A stretch of DNA of 64,000 nucleotides, taken from positions 13,772,360 through 13,836,359 of the forward strand of contig OY829647.1 of the NCBI GenBank assembly GCA_963691815.1. Direction: 5' to 3'. Both the position numbers and the translations under genes were made by a program. A model generated the notes under the pieces. It was not told the origin of the DNA, made no database searches, and saw only the letters and a program-made list of their open reading frames with translations. This stretch comes from Echiichthys vipera (Eukaryota > Chordata > Actinopteri > Perciformes > Trachinidae). Of this stretch, positions 43,753 to 55,040 are shown in pieces; position 1 is the first letter of the stretch, and the number at the start of each line of letters is the position of its first letter.

Positions 43753-45040
43753 TCATGTTTTGCTGAAAAATTAGCCTGTGATGTAATTCATTGTTTCACT
43801 AAGGAGACCATAGACTAAACTATTGTGATTGCAAGTTTGCCAACTGAACCTTGGTAGGAAACCAGACTTAAATATTCACAAGTTAATTTGCTCAACCACG
43901 GTAAGAAACTTGTTCAAACAGAAAAGGCTCAGGGAAATAAAAACACTAAGGACACAGCAAAATGTGCCAAAATCACCGACATGTTAGCTGCTACCACAAG
44001 CTCGGCAGTTGTCGTCCCAGACCCTGTGGCAAGTGCACAGGTGGTTGTCGGAGAGGTAGCGGAGGAGTGAGGAGGATGAGAGACGTGAACCAGCAGCAGG
44101 GACAGATTGAGGTCAGAGAGGCCACTGAAATGTTGGAATCAACATGGCAACAATGAAAATGTTATTGGATGTGTACACTAAACAGTATCTGGGGAAATTG
44201 TAGGCTTATATGCAAATGGTCAACCTCGGAAATTAAACATTAATTATTTTTTTTAGTCAGAAAACATGTGTGGGTGTTTATGTATACTACCTTTTGTAGC
44301 CTTTGTCAAATAATGCTTTGAGTAGATTTGGTGTCCAACTTGGTGTTATTTATTTTAGCTTGCCATAAAGTTAGTTTGCAGGTGCTGCAGCTTACAGTTA
44401 GACCTATTATCATATTAGTGAGACATTTCTTTGCTGAAAAGGATGATTAATCAATGGTAAATAGAGGAAACACTAGTGACACTAACATCCCTGCCTGTCT
44501 CTGCATCTCTCTCTTACTGTAGGCCTAATTGTCTTGTGTACATTGTATGTTTAAACACTGAAAAGACATCTCTAGCAATGGTTCTTTGACAACCACTTTT
44601 ACTTCAAGATGGGAATTGTGGCCGTCTCCCCCAAGAAAAAGGTCGGAGTAGTGAAAGAGCGTATCATTTTTTTTTTAAACATGGTAACTCTTCCATGTAG
44701 GCTACTGCAATTTATTTTGATTTTTGAAACTTCACAATGTGCACATACATTCTCTGGTATGGCGTGTGCTTACACATGTAAATAATCACGGTGGGCTCCC
44801 AGGGACCAAAATGTCAGGGACAATTTTTGGTCCCAGTTCAGCCCTGATACTAGGTACATGATTAAACTGCCATGCTGCATGTAGGCACTACAGGGTGCCT
44901 TATTTGCCTTAACAGCTACCAGATTCAAGAGGACAAGAGGAGCTAGGAATGTTCAATTTATTTTTATACTCAATTGCAACACCCTGGGAGCTGTGAGGCA
45001 TAACTTCAGCACAAACAACAAATAAGTGCAGTCGAATAAA
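43753..45040. other. Spacer between rps6 and the perilipin gene (convergent)
   Basis: An ORF at 43888-44070 (MLNHGKKLVQTEKAQGNKNT) is low-complexity and unrecognised. The rest is AT-rich, with the perilipin 3' UTR expected at its right side on the minus strand. No gene is supported. Confidence 0.45.
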
Positions 45041-48000
45041 TCAACGGACACATTCTTTAACATTACACCCATTGTCAAACCCGGGCAGCTTGCCTGGCCG
45101 CCTCATTCGACAGGTAGGCTTAGCTAGTGGGGGAACCTGCACTGTGCCCCTGTGAGCTGAGGATGTCTCGGCAGCATTGAGACAACTTCTATCCTGGTTA
45201 GATGTGATGTGATGTTGGGGTGTCGGGCAGGTTAAATCGTACATCTGGAAGAAAAAGAAGGACACGGAAAAAAGCTGATGCTGCAAATACTGAGCCAGTG
45301 CCTTGGTGCCCCAGGCCAGGGTCAGCAAGCTGATCTGGAGGTCCTGAACCAGACTGAAAGACCTGGACCAATTCTCCATGGCCTGTTGAGAAAGGGACAA
45401 AGGGTAGTTTATCCAAAAATGTATAGATATTTTGCCCTACACAATTTGACATGTTATCAGAGGCGGATTAATGCACAGGCCGGCCTAGGCGCCCCAGGTG
45501 TGCAGCGGCCCCGGATGGGCCAGATTATTTTAAATGTTTTAATATTTACCTAACTGGGGGAAAAAAAATTCCTCCTCTTGGGGCCCTTGGAAACATTTGA
45601 AAAAAAGAAGTAGCTGATTGGATCAATATAGGACACATTTACCCAATCAGCTGCCATATGTGGCCGGGTTCTGATAAAGCATGATTAATAATGTGGGAGG
45701 CCCAAACAGTAGCCTAGGGTCCCATGACCACCTTAATCCATCTATGCATGTTACTGTAGGAATAGCACAGAAGTTGTACTTCCAGTGCAAAATCATCCCA
45801 TGGCCTTTTTCGGCACTTACATATATCAAATAAGCCATCAAGACAGTTTTTTTCATGTAACAACTATTAACGGAGAAATCCGGTAGAGTCGCTAAAAGCT
45901 GGGTGTGGCTAACACTGATTAGATGGGGGCAGCCCTGTAAATTATATATGGTACATTAAAACACTTTTAAGCCACTTGTACTGCTCATGATGACACTAAA
46001 CGTCTGCAGTAGCATAAGATAACATAAAACAAAGCACTAACAATGTAGTAAGTGAACCCAGAGTTTATTAAAAGAGTGTTTTGAAAGACTTACCAACTGG
46101 CCTCGGTACCAGCTCCTCTCGTTGTGAAGTCCATTCAAGTCGATTAGCAAACGCAATCGGAATGGAAGGAGCCCATTGGTGCTTCCTTTTATGTGTAGGG
46201 AGGTTTGCTGTTATTTTGAGCAGTATTAGGGGTTAAAAAAGCTGTTTTAAAGCAGCCACAATTGGATGTAAGCGACTCTCCGGGATATCTCCATTAATAG
46301 TTTTTACACACAAAAAAGTTGTCTGGATGGCTTATTTGAGGAGTGAATTTGTCGAAAAAGACCCGGGGATGATTTTACGCCAGAATTTCACTTTAAGGAT
46401 GTAATTCATGACAACCAGCTTGCTTTATTAGTCACACCTAAGTCAAAAGACACATTGTGTAAAAAGCTGCCAAATTGAGTTGAATACAATGAATGAATAA
46501 AGTGAATAAAGTAAATTCTAACATGTCTTGTTTTTACATAGCCTATGGTACTGTCTTGTTAAATTGCTTTAAGACAAAAGATTACATAGCTTTATGTCAT
46601 ACAAATATACATAAAGTTAGTTAGTTGTACATAACCATTTTTATTTGTTATTATCTAGATACAACTCTTATGAAGTTGGTATCATTTGGAATAATTTGAT
46701 GTTTGGTTTTTCATAACCATGCATGCTCATATACTGCTTAAGACTTCACCACCCTTCCATCTCTTGTTGAAAAAATAGTAAGATATTAACAAAAAAAGCG
46801 CTTATTCTCCTTTTCCATCAAGCAAAAGGAAACATTACAAAGCTTTACTTCCTATACTTGCTAAAAAGTCAAGTATCTACAGCACATAACACTAAAAAAA
46901 CAACAACAGATTAAACAAATGAGATATAACTACCTACCTGTTTCTCCCCGTTTCCAGTCTTTATTTTAAACTAAGAGAACCAGCTGTGGCTTTATATTCA
47001 ATGGACAGACATAAGGTATCAATCCTCACCTAACTCTTGGTAAGAACACCAATAAGAGTATTTTCTAGAACGTCAAACAATCCCTTTAAACTGAACACTG
47101 GCATACCTGAACAGATTGCATCTTGGACCCAACCATGTTGTAAATCCTCCTGCACAGCTTGGCTGTCAGTGAAACCAGTCGCACAGGGGATCTTCTTCTG
47201 AGTTGGGCTGCCTCAAACCCCTCCAGCAAGTGAGCTTCTTCCTCTAAAAAGACAAAAGAAGATAAAGTCCAGCGAATTGCAGCCGTTTGACACAAGGAAC
47301 TCCACATTATACCTTGATCTTCAGTGGAAGGAAGCACTCGGTCCATCAGAGCCTCTGACAAGATCAGAGCGGAGTCCAGTCCCACATTGGTCGCGCTGAT
47401 GGCTCTCTTCACAAGTGACTGGTCAGCCTGGTAATCAACCAGCTGTGTCCAGCCCATCAGCCGAGCGGCTGTGTGCATAGTTCCATTAGCTGCAATGCTC
47501 ACCATATCCTGGATCTCAAGAATCTTGTTCTTGGCAGTGGCAACAATCTGGGGGAAAACGAGCAGAGATGGTTTTAGCAGGACTAATACAAAAGGGGTGT
47601 TTCAGCTACACAATCCCTTATTTAAACCAAAACTATTTTAATGTTGTCATGTTCGTTGTCTCCAGGCGTCTAACACCAGATGCCGAGTTTACCCTAACTA
47701 ACTGGTAACGTAAAAAAATTGTATAAGTTGCCATGAGCACTAAACTTCTTCTGGTATAATCTGATCATTTTATTTCTTTGATCCTTTTTGTTGTTTGAAC
47801 AGATGCAGCTATTGTTCTATATACTATATTCTATACACACTTACAAAATCATTACAAAATCAAGAAAGGGAAGATCTTTTGCTGATCCCTTCCTTTGGCA
47901 ATTAGCAAGCATTAAACAGTCATGATTAAAATATAAATATTTAAAACATTGACAGCGTTAAAGGTTAAATATGTAGAATCTCCATTAAAAGCTAGATTAA

Positions 48001-50308
48001 AAAAAAAATATAATACACCCACTGGGCGTTTTGAGGGGTACAGAATGAAAGTATTGCTTTTCCATAAAAAATATATTTAGTCTGAGTTAATATTTTTAAA
48101 GAAATTTTGACGGGGTTGACAATGACTTTCTGTCACTGTTTACATTGTACCAGCCAATAGCGGCCGGCATTGCAGGGTTGCCAGGGTTGTCTGTTGTTCG
48201 GTGCAGCTACTGTAGGCTGGCACTGGGTGAAATGGAGTTTGCCAATCCTGCAGCTGCTTATTTGTCCCAGCAGCTGAGTGACCGGAGACGGGCAAAAACT
48301 AGAGTCAATATAGGCCAAGCATTCACTCGATGGACAGTGATAAAGGAGTTCAACAGCATTAAAACACACGCGGAAATGGCTTTGTTTCTTTATGATCAGT
48401 AAGCTAACTTTCACATTCACTTAGCTGTAACCGCTAACGCTGACTGTCGGTCAAACTCCTCTGCAACACTTGTTTTTATGGTGCGATTTGCTGGAAGGGA
48501 CGGGTTCAAAACAGGCTCAAACAGACTCAGGTCTCCTGTAGACCACTGGGCCGGGTCTGACAAACCAGGCAACATGAGTGATGGAATAATGTCTTGTTGC
48601 AAGTACGATCTTGAGACACTAGATGGCGGCGTTCTGCTTATTCTTCATATTCAACCTTTAATATGAACAAGTGGTAGTGTAAATATACATGGGTTGTTGT
48701 GTGTCAATTAATTCAGTGAACTTTTTTTAAAATTAGACTCTGGAAATTTTTGTTTGGGGTACCTTAAAAAAAAGAAGCTTGAATTTTACTCCTAAGCTGC
48801 ACGAACCCTTTTGTTGCTTCTTGTGCCCGGAGAATTTGTGGTACTCTTTATATTAGAAGGAGGGAAAGAAAAGGTTACCTGCTCTGTGGGTGTACGGAGA
48901 ACTGGGAAAGCAGCTTCCAGCCAGTCAAGACTTCTACATGCAACATGATTGGCAACAGAAACTGTGGAAATATTCCAAAGAGTGAAGCCATTACTGAAAT
49001 GTTTCTCATTTCTACAATTAAACCTCAATCCTTCTTCATTCAGTAGAGATTTTGACCCCTATAGCAGGGGGTGCCCATTTCCGGTCCTGGAGGGCCACTG
49101 TCCTGCATGCTTTAGGTTTCTCCCTACTCTAACACACCTGAATCTAGTGATGTGCTCATTATCAAGCAGCTGAAGCTTGTCACAGGTTTGATAATCATTA
49201 AATCAGGTGTGTTAGAGCAGGGAGAAACCTAGAACATGCAGGACAGTGGCCCTCCAGGACTGCAATTGGGCACCACTGCCCTATATCATCCACATATTGT
49301 TTGTCCAAACAGCAAACTAAAAAGGAATTACCCATAAGCACTAGGTTTTAAGTAAATTTTAATTATTAATTTGGTTGGACTTTTATGTTAATGTATGAAA
49401 CAAGTAGCTGTATGACCTTATAAAAGGACTTAAAGGATCACTTGAGTAACCCGTTGTAGTCACATTATTTATTATAATTGGTTCTCACTTAATGTTATTT
49501 ATCCCTAAAAAATAAAACATTTTCTTAAGCACTTTGTTATTCTACTACGGATCACATTTTTGGGGATTTGCCCCTGGATACAGCCCCAAGAAACCATTTA
49601 TGTACATTAAACTACACAATACAATTGATCTATATATACAGGTCTATGGTGGATAGTTAACAATTTTAAATAACCAAGTACCAGACCAAATATTTGCTCG
49701 TCTGCTATTTTTTCATCTTTTATGATTTAAGTTTCATATTTTTTGATTTTGAACTCAAGGTTGGACAAAACAAGCAATTTGATGTGGCTACCTTAGTCTT
49801 TGAACCTGCGTTGGGTTTTATTTTGCTGTAGTTTAAGACATTTTTATAGTTAACTTCAATTAAAGTGAATAGTATGCACACTCAGCACTGGCAGTACTCA
49901 CTCTGGGGCTCCAGTTTAACAATGACAGGTGAAACAACAGCTGTCACACTGCTCTCCAGCACCTCACACACGAACTTCAGGTTAGGGTGGCTCAGTTTGA
50001 TGTCAATGTACAAGACTAACAGCTTGATACACGCTGAGCGAACTATGGGCAGCTTGGCCAGTCTGCCTGCTGCACTCTGCAAGAAAACTTGTGTCATTTT
50101 GTTTCATTTCTAAACTAAAAATCTTCCCTGTTGCAAAAAATAAAATAGTATCAAAATGGAAGCCCTCAGATTATTTAGAGAACTCCCTGCGCACAAAATT
50201 TTAAAAGACTTAAACATTTATCAGGCTTTGTTGATGCCCTGTGGGTGCAACAGTTAAGGACAGTTCATCTGCCTCGATTGTACTCACCTGGTTGTTGTTA
50301 AGCGGCAT
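45041..50308 (-). CDS. Perilipin-family lipid-droplet protein (plin2 / teleost plin6 type)
   Basis: Perilipins coat cytosolic lipid droplets and control lipase access. Minus-strand exons: 50288-50308, 49902-50076, 48879-48961, 47313-47547, 47107-47243, 45041-45382. All have AG/GT borders and matching phases, about 330 aa in total. Seen: MPLNNNQ; a PAT-type block RLAKLPIVRSACIKL and PVIVKLEPQ; VANHVACRSLDWLEAAFPVL; IVATAKNKILEIQDMVSIAA; ATNVGLDSALILSEALMDRV; EEEAHLLEGFEAAQ then RLVSLTAKLCRRIYNMV. These match perilipin 1/2 in order, but sequence is divergent and clear 11-mer repeats are lacking. The last exon (AMENWSRSFSLVQDLQ onward) is less certain because an internal AG could mark another acceptor. 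Its position near rps6/acer2 matches human PLIN2, but the divergence would also fit the fish-only plin6. Confidence 0.8.
45455..45747. mobile_element. Short MITE-like element ('gaggcggattaa ... ttaatccatct')
   Basis: The left end 'agaggcggattaa' pairs inverted with 'ttaatccatctatg' at the right. The interior carries 'gccggcctaggcgccccagg' and 'cttggggcccttgg', wording common in fish repeats. It ends about 20 bp before the foldback element. Confidence 0.5.
45768..46395. mobile_element. Foldback element with ~120-bp inverted arms
   Basis: The left arm 45768-45893 ('caaaatcatccca', 'tcaaataagccatca', 'ctattaacggagaaatcc', 'agagtcgct') is repeated inverted in the right arm 46271-46395 ('agcgactctccgg', 'ctccattaatag', 'gatggcttatttga', 'gatgattttac'). 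The loop between them is about 380 bp and non-coding. It lies in perilipin intron 5. Confidence 0.8.
48145..48402 (+). mobile_element. Transposon-derived ORF remnant (RVNIGQAFTRW)
   Basis: An 85-codon ORF on the strand opposite the host gene. It contains CSYCRLALGEMEF, RRRAKTRVNIGQAFTRW and KTHAEMALFLYDQ. A similar 'vNxGxAFxRWxxLKe ... aEvAxFLLD' pattern recurs in fish repeats as the start of a transposon protein. It lies in perilipin intron 3 and has no downstream catalytic region, so it is a relic. Confidence 0.5.
49065..49278. mobile_element. hAT-type palindromic MITE with 8-bp target duplication
   Basis: Ends CAGGGGGTGCCC and GGGCACCACTG are inverted repeats of hAT form. The 8-bp flanks are CCCTATAG and CCCTATAT. 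The arms 'gtcctggagggccactgtcc' are nearly perfect. Same family as 37172-37366. In perilipin intron 2. Confidence 0.85.
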
Positions 50309-50543
50309 GTTTTGTTTTTTTACACTTTGATAGGAGGGGAAAGAAACGAGTTAATGTTTGTGACTCCTTTGTAGATGTTATAGGTGGAAGAGGGTGTTCG
50401 AGAAAATGCAACTTTTACTCTGCAAAGTGCTGCGCAGTTGGAGAAAGCTGTCGCTCTCATCGCGTGCTCGCGTCGACTCGTCAATGAGCGCTCACCCGTG
50501 TGAGTGCCGCTGGGAAGCTCCCTGGCAGTTCTCGCGATATGTG

Positions 50544-50850
50544 GGCGGCTGTGACTTGGTGGCAGAGTGGGTCGTCCTCTGTTCGAGAGATTGGTGGTTC
50601 GATCCCCATCTCCCCCCGGTCCACATGTCGAAGTGTCCTTGGGCAAGACACTGAACCCTGAATTGCTCCCTGTGCTGCGCATGGGTGAGTAAATGTGGTG
50701 TGAATGGTTAGATCAGATTAGATGGTATGTAGATGTCCACTGCCATCAGTGTGAATGTCTGTGTGAATGGGTGATTGTGACAGACACTGTGAAGCGCCTT
50801 GAGTAGTCAGATGACTAGAAAGGCGCTATATAAGTACAAGTCCATTTACC
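50544..50850 (+). mobile_element. tRNA-derived SINE
   Basis: tRNA-like head with box-A-like 'tggtggcagagtggg' and box B 'ggttcgatccc'. Body 'gtccttgggcaagacactga' and 'gtccactgccatcagtgtga'; tail 'gaaaggcgctatataagtac'. It lies about 240 bp upstream of the perilipin start codon, on the opposite strand. Confidence 0.85.
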
Positions 50851-51019
50851 AAGTCCATATGTCAAGGCAGTTGTGACGCGATGATAAACGGAAATTTTCC
50901 CGAGTCAGAGGTCTTTATTTCTATGGTCAGAGGTTTCTTTATTTTAATTTGGTAGGCTGCCTCATAAGGTAGGCCAGTCAACTAAATAAACAAAAAACAC
51001 ATTACTTTTTGGATTATTA

Positions 51020-52044
51020 TTCAATTCAATTTTATTTAGAGTGCCAAAACATAACAAAAGTTAATTCAGGACACTTTACAAACTAGGTAGACCATACATT
51101 GACATACATAGACCCAACAATTCCCCGTAGAGTACGGTGGCAACAAAAACCTTCCCTACTACAGGCAGAATCATCAGACAGACCCAGCTCTGTGGAGGAC
51201 GGCCATTTGTTTTGACCGTGGGGAGGAAGAAAAGGAGAGAGAGAGAGAAAAGACGGACAGATGGACAGAGAAAGACAAAGACAGACACAAAGACAGAGAC
51301 AGACACACTTCCACTAACTATAATAATATCTATATTAATGTGAATATGACTGATATGTTATGGCAGTTAATACAGCAGAATAGTAGAAACAAGCACAGCT
51401 GAGGTGATAGATTATAATAGTAGCAGGAAGCATCATGCAGGACCACACCTGCAGGCACCTCCACGATCAGCAGAGACCTGCGAGACGACAAAGCAGAAAC
51501 AACTCCAGGGAAGAATTTGAATTAGTAACATGCATTGATGAGACATGAATGATACAGACAGAGAGAAGAGAAGCTCAGAGTATCTGGTAAAGTATTATCC
51601 CCCGGCAGACTAGGCCTATAGCAGCATCATTAAGCAGAACAAAATCAGCTTAAAAAAAAACAACATTGCTAAGGGCTCGTAAGTCCTAGCTGTAAGCATT
51701 ATCAAAAAGGAAAGTTTTACGTTTACTCTTAAATATAGGGACAGTGTCTGTCGAATAACACTTGGGAGTTGGTTCCACAGGAGAGGAGCTTGGTAGCTGA
51801 ATGCTTTGCCTCCCTTTCTACTTTTGGAGACTCTAGAACGACCAGTAGCCCTGCATTCTCAGAGCGCAGTGATCTAGTCGGGTAATACGATACTATGAGC
51901 TCTTTAAGATACAAAGGAGCCTGACCAATAAGAGCTTTGTAGGTAAGGAGAAGGATTTTAAATTATATTCTAGATTTTACAGGTAGCGAGTGCAAAGAAA
52001 CTAATACAGGAGAAATATGTTCTCTTTGGTTTGTCTTAGTTTGT

Positions 52045-52076
<32 letters not shown>

Positions 52077-52190
52077 ACTCTTAACAGATTTATTGGAACA
52101 GCCTGATTATAAAGAGTTGCAGTAGTCCAGCCTAGAAGTAACAAATGCATGGACTAGTTTTTCTGAATCTTTCTGAGACATGATGGCCCT
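51020..52190 (+). repeat. Long non-coding teleost repeat, 5' part
   Basis: Starts 'attcaattcaattttattt' and continues through a purine-rich (gagaga, agaca) tract and 'ggttccacaggagaggagct', 'tagcattttggaccaactgg' and 'gcagtagtccagcctagaag'. This is a widespread fish repeat of uncertain class. It is interrupted at about 52190, and its later part reappears at 53350. No ORF. Confidence 0.7.
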
Positions 52191-53350
52191 CATTTATTAA
52201 TCTTACATTAAAATGGGCGCAGATCTGAGCGCAGAATTGGTTGTATGACAGGACCCATGTGTGATTTATGAAACATTCGTATCCGACCAATCTCAGAGTA
52301 CGAATGAGCGGGCCTTGATAAATGCGGCGGCTGAATTCAATCGTCATTTACATGTTACGCCCTTAAATATTCCTGGTACGGAGGCCTCAATACACAGATC
52401 AGCATCCTGACATCCGACATGGAGAAAAATAAAGATGTGCTATTTGTCAGTCTTAAGAGTGGAATAAAAGGGGCCCATAAAAACGCTGTATGGAAAAGAA
52501 TAACGGAGGCAGTCAACCAGAAGCATCGCTCCACTGAGACCCGTGTGCGCGTGTGCGCACTGTTGGACAGGTGTTGTGCCGTATTCAGCACCCCTGCCGT
52601 GAAATGAACCCCCTCGCATTATAGGTGATATTCTGGATCAGAAGGCTGTTGTTTCGACCTTAGGAGTAGCTTATATACACGTAGCCACTTTAAAAGCACA
52701 CACTTTTGAACCTATTAATTGCAAGAAAAACTTCAACTTGATCAAAAGATACATTTATTTCATTTTGTAATTATAGCTGCAATATATTTTCACAGGACAT
52801 ACAAAAAGGTGTTGTTTTGTGTTCGCTAATATCCATGTTTGTGATTTTAAACTCTTTAAAATAGTTTAAAGACTGTAAGTAACTAATGTTCTGACCGCTG
52901 TGGGTTACCTGTATATAAACTACTTCTATAGGTGGAAACAACAGCCTTCGGATCCAGGATATCACCTATAATGCGAGGGGTGCATTTCACGGCAGAGGTG
53001 CTGAATATGGCACAACACCGGTGCTCTTGCTCTGTAGCGGGGTTTTCAAGCGGGGTTATTAGGTATTCTTTGGAGAATACCTTTGTCACCTAGAAGAAAC
53101 ATACCAGGATGTTAATCATCTGATACCTTGTTTGATTTAATGCAATTTATCGAGGGTAGCCACTAACCGAGGTGATGACTTTGGCTCTGCAGTGCATCTT
53201 GCTGCAGCAGCGCGCCAACAAATTGGCCACCTGGCCACCACGTTTAAAAGCGATAGCTTGGCATCACAAATCACCCGTACATTTATTGAGTGGTAGTTTT
53301 TGCGATTGATGAATGCGTAATCATTCATGGATGGTTGCCTACAATTGTGT
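52190..53350. mobile_element. PIF/Harbinger transposon remnant, with inverted duplication
   Basis: Plus strand 52419-52607 encodes a Myb/SANT-like piece (FVSLKSGIKGAHKNAVWKRI, ITEAVNQKHRSTETRVRV). Minus strand 53137-53355 encodes a transposase core piece (NDYAFINRKNYHSINVRV, ICDAKLSLLNVVARWP) like HARBI1-type DDE proteins. Opposed Myb and transposase genes are the normal Harbinger plan. The segment 52555-52690 is repeated inverted at about 52905-53035. The reading frames are broken, so it is dead. The left end 'ccctcatttattaat' resembles Harbinger termini, but a matching right end was not found. Confidence 0.7.
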
Positions 53351-53436
53351 GTCATCAGTATAACAATGAAAATGTATGGACTGCTTCCTAATAATATTTC
53401 CTAAGGGAAGCATATTAAGGTGAATGACGACTATGA
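53350..53436 (+). repeat. Long non-coding teleost repeat, 3' part
   Basis: 'cagtataacaatgaaaatgt' then 'aataatatttcctaagggaa' belongs to the repeat begun at 51020 and resumes it after the Harbinger insertion. Confidence 0.6.
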
Positions 53437-53892
53437 AGTGAACCTGCTTTTAACCGTCAGCCAGCATACAGCAGCTCGTGGTACCATGGCGAGACCAGCT
53501 GCTCCTGCTAGAGGAGGCAGCTAGAAACCAGCGAGCTAGCGAGGCTTTGGTCTCACCAGCGGGGTTTAAAATACTTCCCGCTGTTGGTTAGGTGATTCAA
53601 GAAGTGAACATGAGCACTCAAAAAAAATGAAAGAAAACACTCTACCTTAAAGAAAGCTGACAGCTGTCAAAGAGCGGAAAAAAGACTTAATGATAATGGA
53701 GAAAGTCTAGATGACAGTGACACTATTCACACCGGCAGCGATGCAATTGCACGACATGAATGGTTTGAATATTCACCCCAGCTCAGGAAGAGTCCCGGTG
53801 TTGTTTCTGCTTCTGAGTGCAGTGATGGAGGTTAGCGCAGGAGACTTAAGCCAGAGGACAAAATAAAAGCGTCTCTTCCTGTGATTTCTAAA
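53437..53892 (+). repeat. Block shared with NXPE intron 2 (copy 1)
   Basis: 'gaacctgcttttaaccgtca' through 'ctcttcctgtgatttct' is highly similar to 62605-63330, where a further ~320 bp is present inside. It may be a segmental duplication together with the NXPE exon, or a shared mobile element. Confidence 0.7.
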
Positions 53893-53894
53893 CA

Positions 53895-55040
53895 CAGTCA
53901 GCCTCCCTGGTAAAGTCTACTCCAAAGTGCTGGAAAGGAGGTTTCATCCTATAGTCGAACCTCAGAATGCAGAGCAACAATGTGGATTCCATCCTGGATG
54001 TGGAACAATGGTCCAGCTCTTCACTCTCGCAAGGATCCTTGAGGGTGCTTGGCAGTATGCCCATCCAGTCTAAATGTGTTTTGTGGATCTGGAAGGCATA
54101 TGACCGGGTCCCTCGGGGGAGATACTGTTGGAGGTGCTGCGGGAGTATGGGGTGAAGGGGTCACATCTGTGGGCCATCCAATCTCTGTACACCCAAAGCG
54201 AGAGCTGTGTCCGGATCCTCGGCAGTAAGTCGGATTCGTTCACAGTGGGGGTAGGCCTCTGCCAGGGGTGCGCTTTGTCACCAATCCTGTTCATGATTTT
54301 CATGGACAGGATACCGAGGCGTAGTCGTGGTGGGGAGGGGTTGCAGTTCGGCGGGCTGAGGATCTCGTCTCTGCTTTTTGCAGACGATGTGGTCCTGATG
54401 GCATCATCGGTCAGTGACCTTCAACACTCACTGGAGCGATTCGCAGCCGAGTGTGAAACGGCCAGGATGAGGATCAGCACCTCTAAATCTGAGGCCATGG
54501 CTCTCAGCAGGAAATCGGTGGATTGCTTACTCCGGGTAGGGAATGAGTCCTTACCCCAAGTGAAAGAGTTCAAGTACCTCGAAATCATGTTCACGAGTGA
54601 GGGGAGGATGGAGCGTGAGTTTGGCCGGAGAATCGGAGCAGCGGGGGCGGTGTTTGCACCGTTGGGATGACAAGATCTACCGGTCAATCTTCGTTCCTAC
54701 CCTCACCTATGGTCATGAATGCTGGGTCATGACAGAAAGAATGAGGTCGCGGGTACAAGCGGCTGAAATGGGTTTTCTCAGGGGGGTGGCTGGAGTCTCC
54801 CTTAGAGATAGGGTGAGAAGGTCAGCTATCCATGAGGAACTCGGAGTAGAGCTGCTGCTCCTTTGCTTTGAAAAGAGCCAGTTGAGGTGGTTCGGGCATC
54901 TAGTAAGGATGCCCCCTGGGCGCCTCCCTAGGGAGGTGTTCCAGGCACGTCAGGCTGGGAGGAGGCCTTGGCGAAGACCCAGGACTAGGTGGAGAGATTA
55001 TATCTCCACACTGGACTGGGAACACCTCGGGATCCCCCAG
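53895..55040 (+). mobile_element. Non-LTR retrotransposon (LINE) reverse transcriptase fragment
   Basis: Translates, with breaks, to the RT and C-terminal region of a fish LINE: PGKVYSKVLERRFHPIVEP, RVPRG, GVKGSHLWAIQSLYTQSES, GLCQGCALSPILFMIFMDRI, LLFADDVVLMASS (the FADD catalytic motif), then LTYGHECWVMTERMRSRVQA, LRDRVRRSAI, LRWFGHLVRMPPGRLPREVF and GRRPWRRPRTRWRDYIS. A gap and frame change near 54660 remove part of the thumb region. The 5' part is absent. The 3' end is cut off and joined directly to NXPE sequence near 55045. Confidence 0.85.

Noticed and set aside
43888..44070. ORF MLNHGKKLVQTEKAQ downstream of rps6 as a small gene
   Set aside because: Low-complexity, no acceptor or donor logic, no recognised family; kept only as part of the spacer description.
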